A model generated the notes under the pieces. That model was not told the origin of the DNA and did not search any database. It saw only the letters and a program-made list of their open reading frames with translations. Shown here piece after piece: positions 45,986-58,009 of a DNA stretch of 64,000 bases; the first letter of the stretch is position 1, and the number at the start of each line of letters is the position of its first letter. The position numbers were made by a program, and so were the translations under genes. Source of the stretch: Cyrtodaria siliqua (taxonomy: Eukaryota > Mollusca > Bivalvia > Adapedonta > Hiatellidae); contig JAWPHD010001820.1 in the NCBI GenBank assembly GCA_037043455.1, positions 186,001 through 250,000 on the forward strand, written 5' to 3'.

Positions 45986-46350
45986 CAACCGTTGCAAAGA
46001 AACGATCTTAATGTAAAGGCTATAAGGTGTGAAATCACCAATTGTTTTACACATATTTCAAAAAAAAAAAGAGTCATACAAGGCACCTAAAAAAGCTGTT
46101 GCTTGTTTAATAAACAGGTTGAGTACAGCTGTTCTCGTTAATAGCTGCTCAGAAAGTGTATGCACATATTTTTAACAAAATAGAGTCAAAATGCATGTTA
46201 GAAAGTTGTTCAACTTTGTTTAATAAAACAGGTTGCTCACAAAGTATATGCATTCTTTGACAGTTGGAACATTTTCATCAATAATCATCAAACAAGCTTA
46301 TAATAAATTAACAGACAGATAACATGGCTCTTATCTAACAATAGATAAAA
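45986..46350. other. Unclassified spacer, AT-rich
   Basis: Two loosely related stretches (TTGTTTAATAAACAGGTTGA / TTGTTTAATAAAACAGGTTG) suggest an old duplication. No gene recognised. Confidence 0.4.
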
Positions 46351-46500
46351 CTAGAACTACCACTGAAGGTGATGAATACGCCCACTTTTTTATCAGTTGC
46401 TATATGTATATGAAGTTTGGGACAAACTCTGTTTGAGGAATGCAAGTAATAACAAAACCTCGGTCTGAGGGTGTCACGCCCACTTCGGAAAACCGTATAT
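46351..46500 (-). mobile_element. Family F remnant
   Basis: CTAGAACTACCACTGAAGGT then GATGAATACGCCCACTTTTT matches the family F terminus at 15375. It has a short core (ATATGAAGTTTGGGA) and an end stub GTCACGCCCACTTCGG. Most of the core is deleted. Confidence 0.6.
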
Positions 46501-46544
46501 TAAATGGTAGGAATATGTAAAAACAACAAAGTCGATGAAATATG

Positions 46545-47080
46545 AAAAGTAGGGGAAGGTAACTGGAATGAGTTATCAGAAAAAGTTAACTGAGGTTAAC
46601 TTACCTAACCAAAGTGATGTTTAGTGAAAACAATGCAAAATATTACCTTGACCATGGTATTTTTGTCGTTCAGCGATGTCCACCAATGCCAACAATACAT
46701 ACGACAAAGTATTAAAGACGACGTGAAGCAATCACATAAAATTAACTGAGGTTAAGTTACCTAACCATGGTTAAGTTTGGGGGAAATAATGCAAAACATG
46801 ACCTTGACCTTGGTATTTTTGTCATTCAGTGATGTCCACCAATGCTAACAATACATATGATCAAGTATCAAAGACATAAAGTGAGGCAATCGCATAAAGT
46901 TAACTGAGGTTAAGTTACATAACCAAGGTTGTTACCTAATCAAGGTTAAGTTTGGAGAAAATAACGCAATATATTACCTTGACCTTGGTAATTTTTGTCG
47001 CTCAGTGATGTCCACCAATGCCAATAATACATATGACCAAGTATCAAAGAAATTAAAGTTATAATAAAAAGTTAACTGAA
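46545..47080 (+). repeat. ~165-bp tandem repeat, three to four units
   Basis: Units share AAGTTAACTGAGGTTAAGTT, ACCTAACCAAGGTTAAGTTT, ATTACCTTGACCTTGGTATT and CAGTGATGTCCACCAATGCC (the last at about 46671, 46826 and 47002). Each has a TGACCTTGG half-site. No flanking ends identified. Confidence 0.75.
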
Positions 47081-48100
47081 TATAAATTATGGTACCCGTA
47101 TTATCATTAAAGACACATTTCCCAACGCTACTTGGTCATTGAAAAAGCACGGGAAGCTTGAATATTTACAGCCAGCACGCTTCATGGCAGATCAGCTCAG
47201 GTATATAAATTGAAGCCCGCTCTTAGTTTTTTATTTGTATAGCATTGCTATATTGAGGGTAAGAATAGCTTAACAACACTTTGTAATTTACTTTAATGAA
47301 GAAATATATGTTCATAATTTAGCTTTTGAATACAAAACTTATCTGGTATTTCTTAATTGTTTTTAGACCAAAAATCAGAGCACAACACAATAAATATACA
47401 ACATTCTTTAATGTGTTATGTGTACAGGTCACAAATGCTTTATTGGGTGGGCCTCATAATCTGAAGAAAACTTGAATATCACAGTTTGCTCATGAAATTG
47501 TTTGGCTAACAGTGATTTACAGTTACCTATAGAAATTCTCTCCCCCCCCCCCACCCCCCAAATACAATAGGCTCGAAATGTGTCTTTAAGCACTAAGAAA
47601 CGCGAAAACCAACAGGTATTGAGTGTACTCGTCAATCGTGGGTAGAATATGTTCATGTACTAGATGATGTAACACTCGATTAGAACATATTCAGAACAAA
47701 TCTACGCCTGACAAAACGAACATTTCAGACGGGTTTCGAGTTGACGTTTACGTCTTAAAATGTGTTGAAACAATCTATAATTAATAGGTACTATAATCCA
47801 GTCTGTGTATTAATATCAGGTCAATTTTCCCTGAAAACATACATGTATCATCAGATAAAAGCGTTCTCGGGCTGGAAAAAGTATAAACATCGATCACAAC
47901 GTAAATAAAATTACAATTTATCTTTCCAAGAAATGAAAACATTTCTTCTGAGACAATTGTTTGGCAAATATTGTATTTGATTTAATTGGCCAATGTGTTA
48001 TAAAGTACAAAAAAAAAACACAAACAGAATAAACACACATAATTTATGTGCATAGACACATATTTAGTTGCAACGGTACAATTTACAATAATTCTGAATA
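47081..48100. other. Unclassified ~1 kb
   Basis: Contains a poly-C stretch (47540-47567) and otherwise AT-rich unique sequence. It lies upstream of the p85 coding exon and could hold its 5' exon or promoter, but nothing specific supports this. Confidence 0.35.
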
Positions 48101-50289
48101 CCGTATTTTACCTTGTATAGTACGCACCCGTGTATAGTACGCATCCCCTTCTCAGATGTCAAAACTGGGGTAAAAAAGTTGTTTCCGTTTATAATACGCA
48201 TCAAAATATTGGTTTTCCTAGATGAACCATTCAACGAAAATAAAAGGTTAAAAAAATATATATTAAAAAAAATCACGATCAAGAAAATTAGCGTACAAAA
48301 GAAAACAAGAGGTCAAAGACCTTGAAGCTCTACTGATTGATTTTGATTTCAGGAAGTAGTCGCTACAAACTTGTTTTTTGAAAATCTATTTTTAGCCGTG
48401 GCGGCCACCTTGAATTTCCGGCCGACCTGAAATTTTTCTAGGATCAATTAGACATCAAGAGCAACATTCCTGTGAAGTTTCATGAAAATCCGTCAAGTAG
48501 TTTCAGAGGAGTAGTTGCTACAAGTTTTCATTATATAACTCTATGTAAACAAAGATGGCCGCTGGCAGCCATGTTAAACGTCGAATCAAAACGATTTTCG
48601 ACAAGGACCAACACCATGTCATGCTGATCATTTTAAAAAAAGTCCCATATCAATATCTCTTATAGTTTTCAAGAAGTAGTCGCTACAAACTTATTTTTTA
48701 AAAATCTATTTTTAGCCGTGGCGGCCATCTTGAATTTCCGGCCGACCTGAAATTTTGCTAGGATCAATGAGACATCAAGAGCAACATTCCTGTGAAGTTT
48801 CATGAAAATCAGTCTAGTAGTTTCAGAGGAGTAGTCGCTACAAGTTTTCATTATATAACTCTATGTAAACAAAGATGGCCGCTGGCAGCCATGTTTAACG
48901 TCAAATCAAAACGATTTTCGACAAGGATCAACATCATGTCATGCTGATCATTTTAGAAAAAGTCCCATATCAATATCCCTTAGAGTTTTCAAGAAGTAGT
49001 CGCTACAAACTTGTTTTTTAAAAACCTATTTTTAGATTTGGCGGCCATCTTGGATTTCACATCTACATGAATTTTTGCTAGGATCAACTAGACTTCATGG
49101 GCAACATTTCTGTAAAGTTTCATGAAACTCCATTCAGTAGTTTCAGAGGAGTAGTCGCTACAAAAAAAAGTTTACGGACAGACAGACGGACGGACGGACG
49201 GACAGACAGACGGACGACGGACACCGCACCACGGCATAAGCTCTGCTGATCTCTGATCAGTAGAGCTAACAACACCGGAACAATAAAATTACTTCAATTA
49301 TTAATTGCCAATCTTCAGGGGAGTACCTATATTGTATCATTTCATCAAAGAGCCGATTATAATGCCGCAGATAATTGTCCGTAATCCGATAATTACATCT
49401 ACTAAAACAAATATAACAAAGTCGTTGGTTACCGTAATCCATTACGCCGATTATACTAACATTGTGTATTCACGGGAACCAGTGCTTATCATAAGTGTAT
49501 CACAAGTGTAAAGCGTGATCAGTTACCTGTACCCCGTGGCTAAATCTGGTAAAGGTCACACGGCGTGTCTTCGTGCATCCTCAGAAACAGTCGCTACTTG
49601 CGGCAACTTCGAAGGATTATAGAAATAGAATAACCCACTCTATGTGTCTATACTGCAGCCGAGGTGCAATCTTGTTTGGCCCAATTATCAATCATCAAAT
49701 GTGTACCGGTAAGCATGTTTTCACAAGCATTATTGAATAATTGCCATTTCAAAGTAGGGTGATTCTGCCTTTCTACGCTGTCTAAAATGTATGTCTTTCA
49801 AAATAAAGCAAAAACTTCATTAATTTTTTATAAAATATTAAATAAAATCCTATAAATATTAGAATAGAACTGTAAGAATACTACATGCACCAGTCTAAAC
49901 AACAGCTGGAAGTCACGTGATATTACGTCACGCGATATAAACAACAAAATCGAGGGACGATTTTTCACACAATTTATTGAAGTTTTCCAACAAACATGCA
50001 AACATTTATACAAAAACAAGCATCATAATACACTTTATTCATTTATAATTCGAATTAAGTCAATATATTACTTATATGAAGCGAGTAAATTACGAACAAA
50101 TTGTGTATTATCGGTATTCACAATTTTCTGTCTCGATGTCTGTTCGTCGTCAACGTTTTTCTTCCCAGACATCGATTTTCTGCAAGAAAAAAAAAGTTCT
50201 TTTTATTGCTTCCTTATATTGTACGCACCCCACTTTCGGAAACCGTAAAAGTGGTAAAAATACTGCGTACTATACAAGGTAAAATACGG
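48101..50289. mobile_element. DNA transposon with perfect 26-bp TIRs and TA flanks, containing a family C copy
   Basis: CCGTATTTTACCTTGTATAG + TACGCA (48101-48126) is the exact reverse complement of 50264-50289. TA lies directly outside both ends (48099-48100 and 50290-50291), as in Tc1/mariner/pogo-type elements. Inner arms also echo each other (GTACGCACCC...GGTAAAAA). A family C element (48306-49269) is inserted inside. The remaining ~1.2 kb (49270-50215) has no recognisable DDE transposase, so the element is non-autonomous. Confidence 0.75.
48306..49269 (+). mobile_element. Family C element, short complete copy
   Basis: Left end CAAGAGGTCAAAGACCTTGA (48306; one substitution in the palindrome), three core units, GGAC microsatellite (49188-49220), right hairpin and GTAGAGCTAA (49269). 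It sits inside the TA-flanked TIR element, giving relative age: TIR element first, C later. Confidence 0.85.
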
Positions 50290-50790
50290 TAATTGAAGGA
50301 AAAAAGCAAATGTAAACAAATGAAAAAAATATATAATAAAATAAAAGGTACAAAAAACAAATCCTTATCTAGAGCTCTGTGAAGGTATGTGTAAAGTTTC
50401 ATGAACCCAGGTCACATACTTTTCAACTTATGGCCAAGGTTAGGTTGCAGGTTAAAGTGTGACGGACGACAGACGATGACGGACAAAGTGATCCCTAAGT
50501 GTCTACCATGCTGCACAGGAGACACAAAAATATGAGCGACATTGAACAAGTCAATTTGGATTTCTTTCTTAATTGATAGTATATGTTTTTTACTGAGTGC
50601 TTAAATATTCATTACATTTTCATAAAAAATAATGTTTTGATATTAAATCTTTCTTTTTTGTTGAAATAAATCATGCTTTAGAAAAATATTCGGAAATATG
50701 TATCATCCGAATTATTAGACTTCCAAGGTTTGCATCGCAGTAGGTCGATCTATTAAATACAAACTAAACAATTGTTTGGGTTTAGATTTA
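50290..50790. other. Unclassified, with a repeat 3' remnant
   Basis: At 50390-50525, GTAAAGTTTCATGAACCCAG, then GACGGACGACAGACGATGAC and AAGTGATCCCTAAGTGT, resemble the microsatellite-proximal end of a family A-type element. No gene recognised. Confidence 0.45.
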
Positions 50791-50930
50791 TTCAATTGAA
50801 TTGAATTGGGGTTTTAAGGCGCACCAACACATGAAAAGGTTATATGGCGCCTAAAGGCATGAACATGCCAGGCTCATCTTCCATGTACATCGAGATAAAA
50901 TATTGAAAATGGGCCTAGAACCTTCTCACC
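50791..50930 (+). repeat. SINE-like interspersed repeat S, copy 2
   Basis: Matches 30270-30410: TTCAATTGAATTGAATTGGG, CACCAACACATGAAAAGG, TATATGGCGCC, ATGAACATGCCAGGCTCATC and GGGCCTAGAACCTTCTCACC. Flanks differ. Confidence 0.7.
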
Positions 50931-51525
50931 CTGAATTGCAGAGTTTCTGCAAATTCTATCGTAGAAACTCCATTTACGCTGGAGCCACGTTATTGTTTTT
51001 CTGCCACTGCTCTTTTGATGCGAGCGAGATAGCACCTGAAACAATGCAGGGATCATGATGAAGACCTTTAATGTTTAAATGAACATGAACAAAAAATGAT
51101 AAAATGAACATGAATTTGGGGGGATTCTACCCCTCTGCCTATCCCTCCAAAGGGATCTGCAGTGGCCCTATTCTTTGCCCCATGACCAAACGGGGGCCCC
51201 CGGAAACCACACGGGGCTGATTTATTCAAATTATGGTTTAAATGTATCAGTTATGATTAAGCAATCAAATATTACTTTGACATTTAACATGTTTTAACAG
51301 TTTATTGTGTGTTCATGAACAAGTTTTACGTTGGCAAAAACCATCCGGTGCACAAGTAAACATTCGTGCAGAAAAACGCAGCAATCTGTCGAAAGTTAAA
51401 CACATCAAAACGCATTTTGAACCATGATTTTGATTGGCAATAGGTTACTTATGACAACTCTGAATTGTCAGTGTGCCTGCATGCGTATACTGTTCTCTGA
51501 AAACGTGTAGAACTTCCATATAAAA
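50931..51525. other. Unclassified, including a GC-richer stretch
   Basis: 51115-51225 (GGGGGGATTCTACCCCTCTG ... CAAACGGGGGCCCCCGG) is GC-richer than its surroundings and may be an exon or repeat remnant. No frame or domain was recognised. Confidence 0.35.
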
Positions 51526-54500
51526 CAAGAGGCCCAAGAGGGCCTGTAGACGCTCTACTGGGTAAAGATGTCATATTTAGCCTTTTCTTATATAAACTTT
51601 GGGTCGCCACAGTGGCCATTTTGATGCAAGAAAACAAAAAATACAAACTTAATAGACGCCAACCATTGTTATAAAGTTTCAACAAAATCCTTCAAAAGGT
51701 TTCAGAGAAGATTTCATATTTAACCTTTTCCTATATAACTCTATGTAAACCTTGGGTCACCATGGCAACCATTTTGATTATTCGATGATAATGAAAAACA
51801 ACAATTTGATAGAGGCCAACCCAAGGAACATGTATATGATATTTCACTGGAATGGATTAAGTGGTTTCGGAGGAAATGTCGTTTGAAATTTCCTTAAATT
51901 TGACTTAGTTTTAGCCATGGTGGCTACCTTGGACAACTAGCGGCTGCGAAAAACACAAATCTGAGACACACTATCCCAAAGATCATTGTGATAAAGTTTC
52001 AACAAAATCCTTCAAGAGGTTTCAGAGAAGATGTCAATTTTAGCCTTTTCCTATATAACTCTTATGTAAACTTTGGGTCGTCATGGCGGCCATTTTGATT
52101 ATTCGACGATAACAAAAACCACAAATTTGATAGAGGCCAACTCAAGAAACATGTACATGATATTACACTGAAATGGATTAAGTGGTTTCGGAGGACATGT
52201 TGTTTGAAATTTCCTTAAATTTGACCTTGTTTTAGATATGGTGGCCATCTTGGATGACTGGACGCCGCGAAAAACACAAATCTGAGAGGGACTATTCCAA
52301 ATATCATGGTGATTAAGTTTCATCAAAATCCTTTAAGCGGTTTCAAAGAAAATGTCATTTTCAACCTTTTCCTATATAACTCTATGTTAACTTTGGGTCG
52401 CCGTGGTGGCCAATTTGATTATTCAACGATAACGAAAAACACAAACTTGATAGAGGCCAACCCAAGGAACATGTATATGATATTTCACAAGAATGGAATA
52501 AGTGGTTTTGGAGGAGATGTCGTTTGAAATTTCCTTAAATTTGACCTAGTTTTAGCCATGGTGGCCATCTTGAATGACTGGCAGCCGCAAAAAACATAAA
52601 TCTGAGAGGAACTATCCCAAAGATCATTGTGATTTAAGTTTTATCAAAATCCTTCAAGCGGTTTCAGAGAAGATGTCATTTTTAACGTTTTCCTATATAA
52701 CTCTATGTAAACTTTGGGTCGCTGTGGCGGCCATTTTGATTATTCGACGATAACGAAAAACACAAACTTGATAGAGGTCAACCCAAGGAACATGTTTATG
52801 ATATTTCACAAGAATGGAATAAGTGATTTCGTCGGAGATGTCGCTTAAATTTGACCTAATTTTACCCATGGTGACCATCTTGGATGACTGCCGGCCGCAA
52901 AAAACACAGATCTGAGGGGGACAATCCTAAAGATCATTGTAATGAAGTTTCATCAAAATCCTTCAAGCGGTTTCAAAAAAGATTTCATTTTTAACCTTTT
53001 CCTATATAACTCTATGTAAACTTTGAGTCGACGTGGCGGCAATTTTGATTATTCAACGATAACGAAAAACACAAACTTGATAGAGGCCAACCCAAGGAAC
53101 ATGTATATGATATTTCACAAGAATGGAATAAGTGGTTTTGGAGATGTCGTTTGAAATTTCCTTAAATTTGACCTAGTTTTAGCCATGGTGGCCATCTTGA
53201 ATGACTGGCAGCCGCAAAAAACATAAATCTGAGAGGAACTATCCCAAAGATCATTGTGATTTAAGTTTTATCAAAATCCTTCAAGCGGTTTCAGAGAAGA
53301 TGTCATTTTTAACGTTTTCCTATATAACTCTATGTAAACTTTGGGTCGCTGTGGCGGCCATTTTGATTATTCGACGATAACGAAAAACACAAACTTGATA
53401 GAGGTCAACCCAAGGAACATGTTTATGATATTTCACAAGAATGGAATAAGTGATTTCGTCGGAGATGTCGCTTAAATTTGACCTAATTTTACCCATGGTG
53501 ACCATCTTGGATGACTGCCGGCCGCAAAAAACACAAATCTGAGGGGGACAATCCTAAAGATCATTGTAATGAAGTTTCATCAAAATCCTTCAAGCGGTTT
53601 CAAAAAAGATTTCATTTTTAACCTTTTCCTATATAACTCTATGTAAACTTTGAGTCGCCGTGGCGGCCATTTTGATTATTCAACGATAACGAAAAACACA
53701 AACTTGATAGAGGCCAACCCAAGGAACATGTATATGATATTTCACAAGAATGGAATCAGTGGTTTTGGAGGAGATGTCGTTTGAAATTTCCTTAAATTTG
53801 ACCTAGTTTTAGCCATGGTGGCCATCTTGAATGACTGGCAGCCGCAAAAAACATAAATCTGAGAGGAACTATCCCAAAGATCATTGTGATTTAAGTTTTA
53901 TCAAAATCCTTCAAGCGGTTTCAGAGAAGATGTCATTTTTAACGTTTTCCTATATAACTCTATGTAAACTTTGGGTCGCTGTGGCGGCCATTTTGATTAT
54001 TCGACGATAACGAAAAACACAAACTTGATAGAGGTCAACCCAAGGAACATGTTTATGATATTTCACAAGAATGGAATAAGTGATTTCGTCGGAGATGTCG
54101 CTTAAATTTGACCTAGTTTTAGCCATGGTGGCCATCTTGGATGACTGGCAGCCATAAAAAAATAATCTGAGAGGAACTATCCCAAAGATCATTGTGATTT
54201 AAGTTTCATCAAAATCCTTCAAGCGGTTTCAAAAAAGATGTAATTTTTAGCCTTTTCCTATATAACTCTATGTAAACTTTGAGTCGCCGTGGTGGCCATT
54301 TTGATTATTCGACGATAACGAAAAACACAAATTTGATAGAGGCCAACCCAAGGAACATGTATATGATATTTCACAAGAATGGAATAAGTGGTTTTGGAGA
54401 TGTCGTTTGAAATTTCCTTAAATTTGACCTAGTTTTAGTCATGGTAGCCATCTTGGATGACTGGCAGCCGCAAAAAACACAAATCTGAGAGGAACTATCC

Positions 54501-55236
54501 CAAAGATCATTGTGATTTAAGTTTCATCAAAATCCTTCAAGCGGTTTCAGAGAAGATGTCATTTTTAACGTTTTCCTGTATAACTCTATGTAAACTTTGG
54601 GTCGCTGTGGTGATAACGAAAAACACAAACTTGATAGAGGCCAACCCAAGGAACATGTTTATGATATTTCACAAGAATGGAATAAGTGATTTCGTCGGAG
54701 ATGTTGTTTGAAATTTCCTTAAATTTGACCTAATTTTACCCATGGTGACCATCTTGGATGTCTGCCGGCCGCGAAAAACACAAATCTGAGGGGGACAATC
54801 CTCAAGATCATTGTAATGAAGTTTCATCAAAATCCTTCAAGCGGTCTCAAAAAAGATGTCATTTTTTGCCTTTTCCTATATAACTCTATGTAAACTTTGA
54901 GTTGCCGTGGCGGCCATTTTGATTATTTGACGATAACGAAAAACATAAACGTGATAGAGGCCAACCCAAGGAACATGTATATGATATTTCACAAGAATGG
55001 AATAAGTGGTTTCGGAGGAGATGTCGTTTGAAATTTCCTTAAATTTGACCTAGTTTTAGCCATGGCGGCCATCGTGGATGACTGGCAAAAATCTGAGAGG
55101 GGACCTCCCAAGTAACATTGTGATGAAGTTTCATCAAAATCCTTCAAGCGGTTTCAGAGGAGATGTCGATTTTATAAAATTGCTAACAGACAGACGGACG
55201 ACGGACGAAAAGTGATCGCATAAGCAGTAGAGCTAA
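51526..55236 (+). mobile_element. Family D element, long tandem-core copy with family B-type left end
   Basis: The left end CAAGAGGCCCAAGAGGGCCT + GCTCTACTGG is the family B type. The interior is about eleven ~310-bp units (GGCGGCCATTTTGATTATTC, GAGGCCAACCCAAGGAACAT, ATGGTGGCCATCTTGGATGA, AATCCTTCAAGCGGTTTCAG). The end has a short GACGG run, then ATAAGCAGTAGAGCTAA (55236) with the hairpin apparently deleted. Some neighbouring units form a 627-bp higher-order repeat (52693-52878 equals 53320-53505). Open frames of 60-84 codons are repeat by-products. Confidence 0.8.
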
Positions 55237-55239
55237 AAA

Positions 55240-55480
55240 CTTGAATGTAAACTTCAATGTAAATTAACAAAGTGCCAAAGGTAGGTCAAGGTAATTCATA
55301 TTGACCCACTTTTCATTGGAACATATCGGTATCATGTAGTTATCAACATTTTCAAAGTCTGAAAGCTCTAAGGCATAATGGACTTATCAAAAAACGTTGA
55401 TGTAAAAAAACTTGAATGAAAAACTTTGATGTAAAATAACAAAGTGTAAAAAGTAGGTCAAGGTCATTTATATTTAGGGC
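55240..55480 (+). repeat. Family H core, two units
   Basis: AACTTCAATGTAAATTAACA, AAAGGTAGGTCAAGGT and TATTGACCCACTTTTC, with a second diverged unit at 55385-55480 (GTAGGTCAAGGTCATTTATA). The same family with its end appears at 57390-57730. Confidence 0.6.
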
Positions 55481-57389
55481 TTCGTAAATATTGTTGTCCG
55501 ACGTTCCTGGATTTTGGGTGCGGGCAGGTGACCTTAGTAAATCTTGTTGTCCGTTACTTGCCCGATGGACGTTTCAGCATTAGAAAATTTGCATAGACTG
55601 TAATATTGCCGATAATTTCTTAGTTAATTAACCACCCGTCGCTTTCGCCACGAGCAATTACTGATAAGTGTCAAAAAACTGACCTGTGTTGTTCGTTATA
55701 ATTTATCCGAATTTGATTGGACGAGGAACGTTTGGGGTGGACCTAAGGTAATCTTCTGTTCATTAATTAAAAATTATGACCTAGTACTGTATCCATATAT
55801 TATCCAATGAAATAACCGATGTATTTTTATCAGCCAATGAAACAACTCCCGTTCACTACCACGTGGTAAAGTGAAACAATGGCGATTCAATCGAACCAAT
55901 TTTCTCAACAAGTAGAGCAATTAATCAATTATGGCAATTTGACGGTGTTGTTTGATGAGCAAAGAGACTATCGATGCATGTCATAATGAAAAGGTGTGCA
56001 TCTGTTTTAATTTCAAAATGTCACGTTTGTTTTGAATGAACCGAGATCAATGACGGAATGGCGTGTTTTTGTTTTGAACTTGAACAAGTTGAAGCTTGTT
56101 TGCCATTGTATACTGGCTTCCTATGATATCAAGGGTTCTATGGTATCACGGTAGTGTCCAATCTATAAAACAGTATGCAGCTCTGCTATAATATGATAAT
56201 TATTTTACAGATGTGATGACTTTAGGTATATAATAAAATAATTGAAAAAAAAAAAGAGTATATTTATCATAAATAAAAGGATATTTCAAAATAATGCAAA
56301 AATGTTGACAATTTCCTTATGATCTTTAAAATTCATCACCCGTAGTCTCCATAAATGCAGTTTCCATTACCTTGAAGGTTATAAAATTCATTAACTTTTA
56401 ATCTGATGTGTCTGTTGTACATTATTGCTTCTAGAAATGGTCACTCATTGAATCTTATACCAGTAACTAACAAATACAGGATACACAATATGTGCATACC
56501 TTGATACCATAGAAATTTTTAAAATAATAAGCTCAACTTTTCAAATCTAATTCTGACATTTTTATGTAAAATTTATTACATTTTATATAATAACAATTTA
56601 GTAGAAGGGTCATAGAAAGCATTCGTGTTGCCTTTTCCTTTGAATATTGTTTACAGTTTATTTTTTTCATCTAACCATTTAAATACCGTGATACCATAGA
56701 ACACCATGCTATCCAAGATCTGCTCCGACCTTGGCTAACTCTAATAATTATTCGAAGAATTGGCATCTCAAAAAGATATTAACAGAAAAACAACTACATA
56801 CCAGTCTCAGATTTAGGCATAAACCGTGCTAATAATTTACAACACAGAAAAATGAGCTTCGTGATTTATCTACGTGAATTCTATAACGAAAGTGAAAGGA
56901 GGAAAAACTTCTGTTTGACCTAATGCATCTTTCTTTCTTTTTTTATCTGGTGTAGTCTGTAACAAAAGTAAAAGTAGAAAAAAGTTTTGTTCGACCTAAT
57001 GCATCTTTTTTTGTTGTTGTTGTCTGCCTGCCCTTTTGTAATTACTGCACTAGAAGCATCATGTACGTCTTAATTCCATAGGCATTATGGTCTATCAATA
57101 TCTAATATTACCGTATTGGTACCGGGTTCATCTAATTTCCTACCCCATGTTCATCAGTGATGTCTTACCCTCGGGGTATCCCCGCCGACATCCCCCTCCC
57201 CCTCTCCCACCGTCTGGAGGAAAACACTGATATGTGCATAATGGTAACAACCTATAGCTCCGACCCTTCCTAATTTAAGGCATTAATTTTACAATGCAAT
57301 CATGTAAAAAATTATGACAAAAAAACAGCAATAGAAAAGTATTTAGCATGCGGTCTCAAAAAAAAGGCATGTTGGGGCAAGTGGATTTT
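55481..57389. other. Unclassified ~1.9 kb with a promoter-like patch
   Basis: Mostly unique AT-rich sequence. A promoter-like patch (55790-55880) precedes a micro-ORF described separately. At 57142-57215 is a short C-rich stretch. No conserved domain was recognised elsewhere. Confidence 0.35.
55879..55986 (+). CDS. Micro-ORF (35 residues) behind CCAAT boxes; hypothetical
   Basis: ATG at 55879 in a favourable context (AACAATGGCG) opens MAIQSNQFSQQVEQLINYGN and continues LTVLFDEQRDYRCMS to TAA. Upstream are two CCAAT boxes in the same orientation (55803 and 55835, each CCAATGAAA-like), and CACGTGG at 55860. No family is recognised. It could be a short first exon or a small transposon-derived frame; no clear donor was found. 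Confidence 0.25.
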   Translation: MAIQSNQFSQQVEQLINYGNLTVLFDEQRDYRCMS

Positions 57390-57735
57390 CAAAATATTTC
57401 CACACCCTTGATATTGACCCGATTCGGGTAGGAACATATTACTGTCATACAGGCTGTTGGTATCTGAGAAGCTGAGTTAATAAAAATACTTGAATGTAAA
57501 ACTTCAATGTAAATTAACAAAATGTAAAAAGTAGGCCAAGGCAGTTTATATTGACCTGATTTGGGTAGCAACCTATTACTGCCATATAGATGTGTGTATG
57601 AAGTTTGAAAACAGTACGGCTTTTGGTATCTGAGAAATTGACTTAATAAAAAACTTGAATGTAAAAACGGGACGTCCGGACGAACAAGGACAACACTATA
57701 TGCTCGCACCACTTTTGTGGCGGGGCATAAAAACA
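57390..57735 (+). mobile_element. Family H element, core and hairpin end
   Basis: Core landmarks are TATTGACCTGATTTGGGTAG, CTGTTGGTATCTGAGAA and AACTTGAATGTAAAA. The end is GGACGTCCGGACGAACAAGG then GCACCACTTTTGTGGCGGGG + CATAAAA, a hairpin end. This end structure again resembles families A-G, with a degenerate GGAC-like run before it. Confidence 0.6.
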
Positions 57736-57891
57736 TTATTTTAAATCTACATACTATCCATTGTTTGAACTGCAAAATATAGGTGTCTTGCGCAGTGACG
57801 TCTTACAAGAAATGTCTTACAAGAAACGTTTACACACGGCCAGTTCATATGTGCATATATTGTGAAATATATGTTTACCATATAATATTAT

Positions 57892-58009
57892 AGGTTATTG
57901 AATTTGTATGGCTAAATATTAATTGGAACGAGTTGTTTTGGCAAAGGACGACGAGCTTGCCAAAACAACGAGTTCCAAGTAATATTTAGCCATACAAATT
58001 CAATAACCT
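57892..58009. repeat. Large foldback: 53-bp arms, 12-nt loop
   Basis: 57892-57944 pairs with 57957-58009 with only three mismatches (AGGTTATTGAATTTGTATGG begins the left arm). The loop is AGGACGACGAGC. The transcript or single strand would form a near-perfect long hairpin. It could be a foldback MITE or a small-RNA precursor; neither is shown. Confidence 0.9.

Noticed and set aside
51449..54711. Repeated 60-84 codon frames in the 51.5-54.7 kb region as a gene family
   Set aside because: They repeat with the family D core, overlap on both strands, and show no domain.
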